Source: RGIG7213 sp045124505 (lineage in GTDB: Bacteria; Bacillota; Clostridia; Oscillospirales; CAG-272). Taken from it: DNA of 6,029 nucleotides. The notes beneath the pieces are model-generated. The model made no database searches. It was not told where the DNA came from and saw only the letters and a program-made list of their open reading frames with translations. The position numbers and the translations under genes are program-made. Where the stretch lies: positions 1 through 6,029 of the forward strand of contig JBGVLZ010000030.1 in assembly GCA_045124505.1 (NCBI GenBank), in the 5' to 3' direction. How positions within the stretch are numbered: position 1 is the stretch's first letter; each line of letters opens with the position of its first letter. Below are positions 1 through 4,952 of this stretch, one piece after another.

Positions 1-74
1 TGCTTTTCTTCGGATGTCATATTTTTTCGTAGCGTTCGTGCGTTTGACACGAGCTTTTTGTTGTAAGGTATCAT
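1..74 (-). CDS. DUF559 (Vsr-like) endonuclease domain protein, N-terminal part
   Basis: The leftward frame starts at the ATG at 72-74 and runs off the window edge after 24 codons. It begins MIPYNKKLVSNARTLRKNMT followed by SEEK. This matches the typical opening of DUF559 proteins, in which a conserved ARxLRKNMTxEE segment precedes the nuclease-like core; the core itself lies outside the window. DUF559 proteins are small (roughly 120 residues) and related to very-short-patch-repair-type endonucleases; their cellular role is mostly unproven. The start is supported by a GAGGAG ribosome binding site about five bases upstream and by a sigma-A promoter at 168-196. The ribosome binding site abuts a two-hairpin repeat that forms the 5' leader. 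I am sure of the N-terminal match and cannot judge catalytic residues. Confidence 0.82.
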   Translation of the reverse strand, partial: MIPYNKKLVSNARTLRKNMTSEEK

Positions 75-82
75 TTTGACTC

Positions 83-127
83 CTCATCCACCGCTAACGC
101 GGTCCCCCTTCTCCCACAGGAGAAGGC
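83..127. repeat. Two-hairpin dispersed repeat, copy 1
   Basis: The unit begins CTCATCC and then has a short hairpin (ACCGC 90-94 with GCGGT 99-103, loop taac). A second hairpin follows (CCTTCTCC 107-114 with GGAGAAGG 119-126). The copy at 5909-5952 has the same plan and shares CTCATCCACC, GGTCCCCCTT and AAGGC, but its short hairpin has a different sequence with compensating changes. Read leftward, the unit lies in the mRNA leader of the DUF559 gene, and its last bases (GGATGAG) run into that gene's ribosome binding site. REP-like/MITE-like behaviour is inferred from structure and multiple copies. Confidence 0.75.
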
Positions 128-167
128 TTTTTATAAGTTCCACATTTTCTTGTATGCCTATGCCCCT

Positions 168-196
168 ATTATAGCACAGAAACCGCAGAAAATCAA
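168..196 (-). promoter_or_regulatory. Sigma-A promoter for the DUF559 gene
   Basis: Read leftward there is a TTGATT -35 (191-196), a 17-base spacer and a perfect TATAAT -10 (168-173). Transcription would start near 161 and give a leader of about 85 bases that contains the two-hairpin repeat. The -35 box lies in the loop region of the 14-bp palindrome at 176-210, so promoter and palindrome overlap. Confidence 0.65.
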
Positions 197-210
197 TCTG
201 CGGTTTCTGT
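176..210. terminator. 14-bp-stem hairpin, possible terminator of the exchanger gene
   Basis: ACAGAAACCGCAGA (176-189) pairs perfectly with TCTGCGGTTTCTGT (197-210) across a 7-base loop. It lies downstream of the leftward exchanger gene. No uninterrupted U-tract follows in either direction, so intrinsic termination would be imperfect. It may be a decayed terminator or a regulatory palindrome, because it overlaps the DUF559 promoter. Confidence 0.5.
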
Positions 211-288
211 ACTTTTGTGATTCCTCCGTTAAGAACAACAGAGAAATTTGAGACAGCCTTTTTTATCGAAGCATATCGGCGTACTTTA

Positions 289-1434
289 TCAAAGCACAAA
301 CTGGCAAACGCAGAAGACTGCGTAAATGCCGAGTAAAACAATGCCTTGCCAACGGTGTAGTTTTTTGCTGATCAATGTGGGGAAGATCATCAGACTCATA
401 ACCGCCAGCATTACGGGAATCTCAAACACAAGCGACATATTCAAGCCGGTATCCAACAGGAAATTTGCGCAGGGAACTTCAAAAGGAGCAAGAGAAACTG
501 CTACGCCGGAAACCAAAATCAAGTTGAACACGTTTGCACCGATGACGTTGCCCACGCCAAGAGATGCGCGGCCTTTTTTCAGCGAGGTGATAGTGGTAAC
601 AAGCTCGGGAAGGCTTGTGCCAAGCGCCACAAACAGCAGTGCAACCACTGTTTCGGGAACGCCAAGACCGATCGCGATGATCTGTCCGTGCTCTACGAGC
701 AAATCAGCGCCTACGGCGATTACCGCCGCGCCGATTATAAGAAGCAGCAATTCGTCCCAAAGGGGTGTTTCCATACGTCCCTCAAACTTTTTGGAGCGCT
801 GCATAAATCTTGCCTTGGTGAGCAAATATATGGCAAAAACCACGCCCATCAGCAAGCCTGTGATAAGATTTGAGAAGATAGCCATCAGAATTGCGCACGC
901 GGAGAGTAAAATTATCTCCGACCACAAGTCCTTGGGGTCTGCGGTATCGTCCCATTCTTCCTCATCGTCGGTGGTATCGGGATTTTTAAGGCCGTTGCGG
1001 ACTGTCAGGATGGTATAAACTATGAAGATGGCAAGCATCAAAAATCCCATCCATCGGGGAAATTCGCCAAAGACATACGAAGCCACGCAATACAGTGCCG
1101 CAGAGCAGAAGAAGAAAATTACGGGAGTTTTCATTGATTTGACGTTAACGGGACCGGGGTTGCAAACTATGGAAATAGCGGCGATCAGAGCGGTGTTGCA
1201 AATTATTGAGCCGATGGCATTACCGTAAGCCATAGCGCCCGAGCCCTGAAGTGCGCCTGTGGTGGAAACCATGACCTCAGGCAAGGTCGTACCTATGGAA
1301 ACCACGGTAGCGCCTACTACGATGTCGGGAAGACGGAAGCGTCTTGCTATACCCGTAGCACCGTCGACAAACCAGTCGCCGCCCTTTACAAGCAGTAAAA
1401 GTCCAACGGCAAAAAGTAAAATAGAAATTAACAT
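289..1434 (-). CDS. Calcium/sodium antiporter, CaCA family (YrbG-like)
   Basis: This is a 381-residue integral membrane protein with about ten hydrophobic segments. It carries the two inverted alpha repeats that define the CaCA cation exchangers. Alpha-1 has SIGTTLPE at about 46-53 and GNAIGSIICN at 71-80; alpha-2 has ALGTSLPE at about 270-277 and GNVIGANVFN at 295-304. The glutamates in the two LPE motifs (residues 53 and 277) are the expected ion-binding residues. The family exchanges Ca2+ for Na+ across the membrane. Between the halves lies an acidic cytoplasmic-type loop (about 154-166, TDDEEEWDD), possibly a cation sensor. At 381 residues it is longer than the ~320 typical of YrbG, mainly in loops. 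The ATG start has AAGGAG eight bases upstream. It has its own promoter at 1531-1559. Family is near certain; the ion pair is inferred. Confidence 0.93.
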   Translation of the reverse strand: MLISILLFAVGLLLLVKGGDWFVDGATGIARRFRLPDIVVGATVVSIGTTLPEVMVSTTGALQGSGAMAYGNAIGSIICNTALIAAISIVCNPGPVNVKSMKTPVIFFFCSAALYCVASYVFGEFPRWMGFLMLAIFIVYTILTVRNGLKNPDTTDDEEEWDDTADPKDLWSEIILLSACAILMAIFSNLITGLLMGVVFAIYLLTKARFMQRSKKFEGRMETPLWDELLLLIIGAAVIAVGADLLVEHGQIIAIGLGVPETVVALLFVALGTSLPELVTTITSLKKGRASLGVGNVIGANVFNLILVSGVAVSLAPFEVPCANFLLDTGLNMSLVFEIPVMLAVMSLMIFPTLISKKLHRWQGIVLLGIYAVFCVCQFVL

Positions 1435-1469
1435 TTTTATACTCCTTGAAAATAGCTTTATAATTTCTT

Positions 1470-1515
1470 AAAAAACAAAAGGAACTTCTATCTTCGCCGA
1501 TAGTCTGCTCCCTTT
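1470..1515 (-). terminator. Leader hairpin plus U-tract, possible attenuator before the exchanger
   Basis: Read leftward, AAAGGGA (1509-1515) pairs with TTCCTTT (1478-1484) with one G-U pair. Above an internal loop, CTATC (1499-1503) pairs with GATAG (1488-1492) around the loop ggcgaa. TTTTG and TTTTTT follow at once (1480-1470). This has the form of an intrinsic terminator. It lies downstream of the exchanger promoter and upstream of its ribosome binding site, so it could act as an attenuator or simply stop read-through from the peptidase gene. I see no alternative antiterminator and match it to no known riboswitch. Confidence 0.55.
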
Positions 1516-1530
1516 GATGTCTTCTGCAAT

Positions 1531-1559
1531 ATTATATCACGCTTTTTTGAATATGTCAA
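1531..1559 (-). promoter_or_regulatory. Sigma-A promoter for the exchanger gene
   Basis: There is a perfect TTGACA -35 (1554-1559), a 17-base spacer and a perfect TATAAT -10 (1531-1536), with an extended -10 (TGATATAAT). The -35 ends three bases from the stop codon of the upstream peptidase gene. The start site is predicted near 1524, giving a leader of about 90 bases. Confidence 0.85.
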
Positions 1560-1562
1560 GCG

Positions 1563-2474
1563 TTACAGATAACTTATAAATTTATTCAGGCGACCGTGGA
1601 GAAATTCGATGTTTTCGGTGCTCGCAACGGTATCTCGCGAGGTGTGAATTCTTCCCGTGATAAATCTTACCGCCCTGCCGTTACTCGACGCCATAACTCC
1701 TACGGAGACGGGAAAGCTCTTGTGGTCGGAATTGCCGCCGCTTTTTTTGAACGGTATAAAATGCACCGCAAAGTTTGCGTCTTTTTTCTCGAGTGCCTTA
1801 CACAGCAGGGGATATTCACTCAGCTTTTCTACGGTGTCCTTGACGATGAATATCATATTGTCGCCGTTGCCGACGCAATCGAGGTTTATCACAAGCTTGT
1901 CCTGCATTATATTCTTGTACTTTTTGGCGAAAGCCTTTGAGCCGAGAAGCCCCTTTTCCTCGTTGTCAAAGAGAATAAAGGCGGTTTTTTCTCCGTGGTA
2001 GTCAGCCGCAAGAGACATGACCGCGGCAACTCCTGAGGTGTTGTCGTTTTTGTTGTGCTTATTTGGGATAAGTCGCGTTGAACCGAAAAATACTCCAAAA
2101 TAAAGTACGAGGTAGATAGCGACTACTACGCTGTTGTCAAGTGAGAAGATTTTCCCTGCGCCAAGCGCGACAAGCATACTGAGAAGTGCCAACGCCAGCG
2201 GGAAGAGGACGTGTATCAGCGTGCCTTTTATCTTGTTGGCGGGTATCATTAAATTGGGTATGGGTGACGCCGCGGAGGTGTCGTAGTGCGCGGTGAATAT
2301 CACTTTTGCACTGTCCACGTCCCCTATGACGACGTTATTGTTTTTGTCAATCGTCTCGACGCGCGTTCTTTCCTCTCCGAGCTCTGCGGATACGTAATCG
2401 GCAAAGCGTGCCTTTTCCTCGGCGCTTCTTCGTATGGGGAAAAGATTGTTTATGTGTGTTAAATAGTCTTTCAT
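1563..2474 (-). CDS. M28-family zinc metallopeptidase with inserted membrane hairpin
   Basis: This 303-residue protein has all the M28 metal-site motifs in order: HYDT (His63, Asp65), NDNTSG (Asp144), the NEEKG motif (Glu172 and Glu173, catalytic and metal-binding), NLDCVG (Asp199) and RIHTSRDT (His277). The family removes N-terminal residues from peptides, using two zinc ions. Unlike compact M28 enzymes, about 70 residues with two hydrophobic segments (about 86-108 and 113-132) lie between HYDT and NDNTSG, so it is probably a membrane-anchored enzyme. The side on which the active site faces is unclear; no signal peptide is visible, which suggests the cytoplasmic side. The ATG has GGGAGG five to six bases upstream. 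It sits 15 bases after the restored reading frame of the lipoprotein gene, which suggests one transcript. The substrate is unknown. Confidence 0.9.
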   Translation of the reverse strand: MKDYLTHINNLFPIRRSAEEKARFADYVSAELGEERTRVETIDKNNNVVIGDVDSAKVIFTAHYDTSAASPIPNLMIPANKIKGTLIHVLFPLALALLSMLVALGAGKIFSLDNSVVVAIYLVLYFGVFFGSTRLIPNKHNKNDNTSGVAAVMSLAADYHGEKTAFILFDNEEKGLLGSKAFAKKYKNIMQDKLVINLDCVGNGDNMIFIVKDTVEKLSEYPLLCKALEKKDANFAVHFIPFKKSGGNSDHKSFPVSVGVMASSNGRAVRFITGRIHTSRDTVASTENIEFLHGRLNKFISYL

Positions 2475-2489
2475 TTTTGCCTCCCGAGC

Positions 2490-2657
2490 TTATTGAGTTT
2501 CGGAGCTTTCAAACGGCGCAAAGGCGATAAATATCTCGCCTGATACCTCGGAGTCGGATTTTAAAATGACGGTTATTTTTGCCGTATTGCCATCCACGTA
2601 ATTGCCGCCGTCGGCAAAGCTGTCACCGGCGGATGCGTCAAAGAGTTTTTCGGACTC
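2490..2657 (-). pseudogene. In-frame continuation of the lipoprotein gene after an amber codon
   Basis: Directly after the TAG at 2658-2660 the same frame stays open for 55 codons and ends in TAA at 2490-2492. It has no start or ribosome binding site of its own. The translation begins ESEKLFDASAGDSFADGG and contains strand-like stretches (KITVILKSD, GEIFIAFAPF), so it looks like real protein sequence. The restored gene would end 15 bases before the peptidase ATG, a normal operon spacing, whereas ending at the TAG leaves a 183-base gap. The simplest reading is a recent nonsense mutation (one substitution, for example from AAG, CAG or GAG) or a sequence error. Programmed amber read-through is possible but unsupported here. 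Confidence 0.75.
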
Positions 2658-2900
2658 CTAAAGCCAACCCTGGTCGTAATATACTGACAGACTGCCGTTC
2701 GTTATGCTCACGGAATAATATATTCCGTTTTCATTCGGGCTATCGTGAGGGATTTCTATTCTTTTCTCACCCACAAAACCGTCAAGCCGGATCCTGACGT
2801 GCTCGTCAAACCTTTCCACCGCGACGCCGCCAACGAATATCCTGCAGCTTGACAGGCAGAGTGTGCAAAGCACAAGTATTATTGCCAATATCTTTTTCAT
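2658..2900 (-). CDS. Small lipoprotein, probably truncated by an amber codon
   Basis: This 80-codon gene starts at an ATG with AGGAGG about seven bases upstream. It encodes a lipoprotein signal: MKK, a hydrophobic core, then the lipobox LSSC with the lipidated Cys at residue 19. It would therefore be exported and anchored to the outer face of the membrane. The mature part is short and beta-rich (IYYSVSITNGSLSVYYDQG). I do not recognise a named family. The frame continues past the stop for another 55 codons, so the intact protein was probably about 136 residues. Its promoter is at 2959-2987, and the peptidase gene lies downstream in the same direction. Confidence 0.72.
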   Translation of the reverse strand: MKKILAIILVLCTLCLSSCRIFVGGVAVERFDEHVRIRLDGFVGEKRIEIPHDSPNENGIYYSVSITNGSLSVYYDQGWL

Positions 2901-2926
2901 TTTGCGCCCTCCTGATTTGTTGAGTG

Positions 2927-2950
2927 GGTGATTTTTGACAAAATATCACC
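2927..2950. other. Stem-loop at the 5' end of the lipoprotein transcript
   Basis: GGTGAT (2927-2932) and ATCACC (2945-2950) form a palindrome, with an extra TTTT/AAAA inner pairing. The predicted transcription start is near 2952, so the RNA would begin almost directly with this stem. Such 5' stems can stabilise mRNA, and the palindrome could equally be a protein-binding site. No regulator is identified. Confidence 0.4.
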
Positions 2951-2958
2951 TTTTTTGA

Positions 2959-2987
2959 ATTATATCATATTTCGGTGAGTAATTCAA
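2959..2987 (-). promoter_or_regulatory. Sigma-A promoter for the lipoprotein-peptidase operon
   Basis: Read leftward there is a TTGAAT -35 (2982-2987), a 17-base spacer and a perfect TATAAT -10 (2959-2964), again with an extended -10 (TGATATAAT). The predicted start is near 2952, about 50 bases before the lipoprotein ATG. Confidence 0.72.
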
Positions 2988-3067
2988 TAGATTTTCGTAT
3001 TCTTGTATTTATATCACGGTGATTTAAAACCGTCAGTATAATAACAAGTTTTTGGGAATTGAAAATC

Positions 3068-3106
3068 AAAAAGCAGCTCCGATCAATTAAGTCGGGCTGC
3101 TTTAGT
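3068..3106 (-). terminator. Intrinsic terminator of the XRE repressor gene
   Basis: Read leftward, AAAGCAGCCCGAC pairs with TCGGAGCTGCTTT, with one mismatch and an AT-rich loop. The U-tract TTTTT lies at 3072-3068. The stem overlaps the stop codon of the repressor gene (3102-3104), a compact arrangement. Confidence 0.8.
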
Positions 3107-3332
3107 GCATTGTATTGTCGGGAAATTCATTACCGTTTATTAAAAAATCAATGGAAACGTTAAAATATGAGGACATCTGGCGCAGCATATGAATATCAGG
3201 ACTCCTTTTTCCCGTTTCGTAGTGTGACAGGGCTTCTCTGCTGATATTCAGGTCCATAGCCACTTTTAATTGACTTAGTTTTCTTTGCTTTCGCAGCAAT
3301 TTCAATCCAAGCATTCCTGTGTGCTTGTTCAT
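3102..3332 (-). CDS. XRE-family helix-turn-helix transcriptional regulator
   Basis: This 76-residue protein is almost entirely one HTH_3/XRE domain (about residues 9-63): LKLLRKQRKLSQ, then a turn, then the recognition helix region ISREALSHYETGKRSP, and the closing MLRQMSSYFNVSIDFLIN. The length is normal for single-domain repressors of the phage/plasmid type. It is transcribed away from the two-gene membrane operon at 3451-4898. The shared intergenic region holds two palindromes, the likely operators, so repression of that operon and self-control are inferred. The ribosome binding site AAGGAG (3349-3354) lies an unusually long 16 bases from the ATG, with a 13-bp palindrome between them. No better in-frame ATG, GTG or TTG lies upstream. 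Confidence 0.9.
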   Translation of the reverse strand: MNKHTGMLGLKLLRKQRKLSQLKVAMDLNISREALSHYETGKRSPDIHMLRQMSSYFNVSIDFLINGNEFPDNTMH

Positions 3333-3333
3333 A

Positions 3334-3346
3334 ATTTTGACAAAAT
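3334..3346. promoter_or_regulatory. Small palindrome between RBS and start of the repressor gene
   Basis: ATTTTGACAAAAT is a perfect 6+1+6 palindrome filling the gap between the AAGGAG and the ATG of the repressor gene. Folding in RNA would bring the two closer and could explain the 16-base spacing. It does not match the TGTTACAA half-site. Confidence 0.35.
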
Positions 3347-3369
3347 AACTCCTTTTTTTGAAAAAGCTC

Positions 3370-3398
3370 TTGACAATATTGTAACAAAATGTTACAAT
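3370..3398 (+). promoter_or_regulatory. Sigma-A promoter of the membrane-protein operon
   Basis: There is a perfect TTGACA -35 (3370-3375), a 17-base spacer and a TACAAT -10 (3393-3398, 5 of 6 consensus). Transcription would start near 3405. The first palindromic operator covers the spacer and the -10; the second covers the start site. This is a classic repressible promoter layout. Confidence 0.82.
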
Positions 3399-3399
3399 A
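3377..3399. promoter_or_regulatory. Operator 1 (palindrome over spacer and -10)
   Basis: TTGTAACAAAATGTTACAA at 3379-3397 is a perfect inverted repeat of TTGTAACA around AAA. It extends one T-A and one A-T pair outward to 10-bp arms. It occupies the promoter spacer and the -10 box of the rightward operon. It is the likely binding site of the adjacent XRE repressor, by position and symmetry. Confidence 0.72.
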
Positions 3400-3402
3400 C
3401 AA

Positions 3403-3421
3403 TTGTTACAATTTGTAACAA
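3403..3421. promoter_or_regulatory. Operator 2 (palindrome over the start site)
   Basis: TTGTTACAATTTGTAACAA is a perfect 9+1+9 palindrome. It contains the same half-site TGTTACAA as operator 1, but with the half-sites facing inward instead of outward. It lies 3 bases downstream of operator 1 and over the predicted start of the rightward transcript. Confidence 0.7.
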
Positions 3422-3450
3422 TTTCTGTTTTTTAGGAGGGGCATATAATT

Positions 3451-3972
3451 ATGGCAAACTTAATCAAGTATAAAACCAGAAGATATTTTGGTTTTATGCA
3501 TCCTATTATGACGTGGGAATATCATTGCTTTGCTTATCGCAAAGGCGGACACGATTCTCAGACGGTTTACGATGGCTCGGAGATAGAGCTTTCAGATGCG
3601 GGCTACGACCGTATAAAGGCTACGACCACTCACAAAACGCACGTTGAGCGATACGTATATTTTAGAAGACACGAAGAATATCCCAAGAATATTCTTTTCG
3701 TTCTTCTTGAATTGCTTATGAGTATTGTTTCTCGCATTCGCGTTTTCTTAGGCAAGTTTTTGATTGCAGGTATGTTTATTGCCACGATGATGGAAAGCCC
3801 TGAGTTGGTGACACTTTATCTTATGCCGGCATTAACCGCTATATACGTATTGAGCTTTATCATTCCCCTTGCGGGCTTTATCGTTCGTAACGTTTTTGGC
3901 CTTGATAAGAGAATGGATGATATTTGTGAGGAAAACGGTTGGATGAAATGGTCTGAGTATAAGGATCAGTAA
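3451..3972 (+). CDS. Membrane protein of unknown function, paralogue 1
   Basis: This 173-residue protein has a polar, aromatic-rich N-terminal part (about 1-80), two hydrophobic segments (about 98-115 and 121-147, possibly a third amphipathic one at 81-95) and a short cytoplasmic-type tail ending GWMKWSEYKDQ. I do not recognise a named family. It is collinear with residues 1-156 of the next gene: both have a Tyr/Phe-rich start, an RH-x-E-x-P type motif (RRHEEYP at 72-78), two membrane segments and a GWxxWxxYKD terminus. It is therefore a diverged tandem duplicate. The ATG has AGGAGG at 3434-3439. It is the first gene of an operon under the palindrome-covered promoter. Confidence 0.82.
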   Translation: MANLIKYKTRRYFGFMHPIMTWEYHCFAYRKGGHDSQTVYDGSEIELSDAGYDRIKATTTHKTHVERYVYFRRHEEYPKNILFVLLELLMSIVSRIRVFLGKFLIAGMFIATMMESPELVTLYLMPALTAIYVLSFIIPLAGFIVRNVFGLDKRMDDICEENGWMKWSEYKDQ

Positions 3973-3986
3973 GGAGAAGATAGGCA

Positions 3987-4898
3987 ATGATTGAACGCTC
4001 AAACCGACTCGTTTATGTAAAAAGAGATTATTTTTTACCTTTTAAGCCGTTGTTGGATTACGAATACGGCAAATTTGGATACAAAAAGTGCGACAAGGAT
4101 AAGGGAGATAAGAAATTCGTTAATACAGCGTATTATGTACGTCACTCTGAGCGCCCTCAGGGATTATACGATATGCTTTATTTAATCAATCTTCCTTTCT
4201 CTTATTTTCGCGTTTTGGTAGCGCCCGTGCTTCTCGTAATACTTTTGGCGTGTACGCTTATAGAGGGAACGATAGGAATCCGACTTATGATCGAACAGCA
4301 GTTACTGTTTTTGTTGTTGGTATTTCCATCAATGCTTGTTTCCACTTTTCTTTCTAATATGGCGTATAAGGCTTATCTGGCGAATGATACCGACGGAAAG
4401 ACAGACCGAGCTTTGAAGAGCAGAGGATGGGCTGCGTGGACTTCTTATAAGGATAACGATCCTCGCTTTACTCCTCCCGGAGCGAATGCTTCTTCGGCGG
4501 CAGCTGCCCCCGCGAAGCCACAAGCTCCCACAAATGCCCACACTCCCGCTAAATCCAATGCTTCTTCAAATACCCCCGTCACAAAGACCAACCAAACAAA
4601 TACCGTTGATCTCTCGAAATTTCAATTAGGGGATGAAAACGGCATGATCACCTTGTTATCAGCCAAAGGCGAAGAGATTGACTTTGTCGCCATAGCGGTA
4701 ATCGTTTATAGAGGTAATTACTATGCTATCATGCAACCGACGGAATTGGTTGAAGGAATGGCTGATGATGAGGCGCTTGTCTTCAAAGTAGGGGTAGACG
4801 CTAGTGGATCTAATTCTTTTGAAATTGAAATGGATAATAATATAGTTGATGCTGTATTCAAAGAATACGATCGCCTGTATGACGAAGCGAACAGATAA
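3987..4898 (+). CDS. Membrane protein with C-terminal DUF1292 domain, paralogue 2
   Basis: This 303-residue protein has three parts. Residues 1-156 match the preceding gene product in layout, with YVRHSERP at 50-57, membrane segments at about 75-95 and 104-128, and GWAAWTSYKDND at about 147-158. Residues about 159-208 are a low-complexity Ala/Pro/Thr/Asn/Ser linker. Residues about 209-299 resemble DUF1292, a small Firmicutes domain (YrzB-like): a DENG/ITLL opening, an EEIDFVAIAVIVYRGNYYAI core, an acidic ADDEALVFKV strand and a terminal VFKEYDRLYDE helix. DUF1292 proteins are normally small, soluble and uncharacterised, so this fusion is unusual. The start is set by AAGGAG overlapping the stop of the upstream gene, 14 bases away, which indicates translational coupling. 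Function is unknown; membrane tethering of the DUF1292 domain is inferred. Confidence 0.87.
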   Translation: MIERSNRLVYVKRDYFLPFKPLLDYEYGKFGYKKCDKDKGDKKFVNTAYYVRHSERPQGLYDMLYLINLPFSYFRVLVAPVLLVILLACTLIEGTIGIRLMIEQQLLFLLLVFPSMLVSTFLSNMAYKAYLANDTDGKTDRALKSRGWAAWTSYKDNDPRFTPPGANASSAAAAPAKPQAPTNAHTPAKSNASSNTPVTKTNQTNTVDLSKFQLGDENGMITLLSAKGEEIDFVAIAVIVYRGNYYAIMQPTELVEGMADDEALVFKVGVDASGSNSFEIEMDNNIVDAVFKEYDRLYDEANR

Positions 4899-4924
4899 AA
4901 CGTTTTTTGTATAATTAAAAAGGG

Positions 4925-4950
4925 AAAGCAATAATGAAATTTTGCTTTTT
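4925..4950 (+). terminator. Weak terminator after the membrane operon
   Basis: AAAGCAA (4925-4931) pairs with TTGCTTT (4942-4948) across a 10-base loop, with a T-run to 4950. The 7-bp, AT-rich stem is weak. The far stronger hairpin at 5032-5071 may be the effective stop. Confidence 0.4.
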
Positions 4951-4952
4951 CA

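Noticed and set aside
84..341. Leftward 85-codon frame overlapping the end of the exchanger gene
   Set aside because: It crosses the 14-bp palindrome, the DUF559 promoter and the two-hairpin repeat, has no protein-like pattern, and overlaps a certain gene in another frame.
326..1471. Several rightward frames antisense to the exchanger gene
   Set aside because: They are low-complexity Ser/Thr/Pro-rich mirror frames of the strongly supported leftward gene and lack ribosome binding sites.
1470..1524. Known riboswitch (yybP-ykoY type) in the exchanger leader
   Set aside because: Only a short purine-rich lead resembles the motif; the leader is too short and lacks the second conserved arm.
1596..2001. 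Two rightward frames of 114 codons antisense to the M28 peptidase
   Set aside because: The leftward frame has all M28 motifs; the antisense frames have no recognisable features.
2579..2797. Rightward 72-codon frame across the lipoprotein region
   Set aside because: It has no ribosome binding site, has an Arg/Cys-rich composition typical of an antisense frame, and lies opposite a gene with a clear signal peptide and RBS.
2935..2963. Rightward TTGACA with a nearby AT-rich -10
   Set aside because: The spacing is about 20 bases, no rightward gene follows, and the sequence is explained by the leftward promoter and stem-loop.
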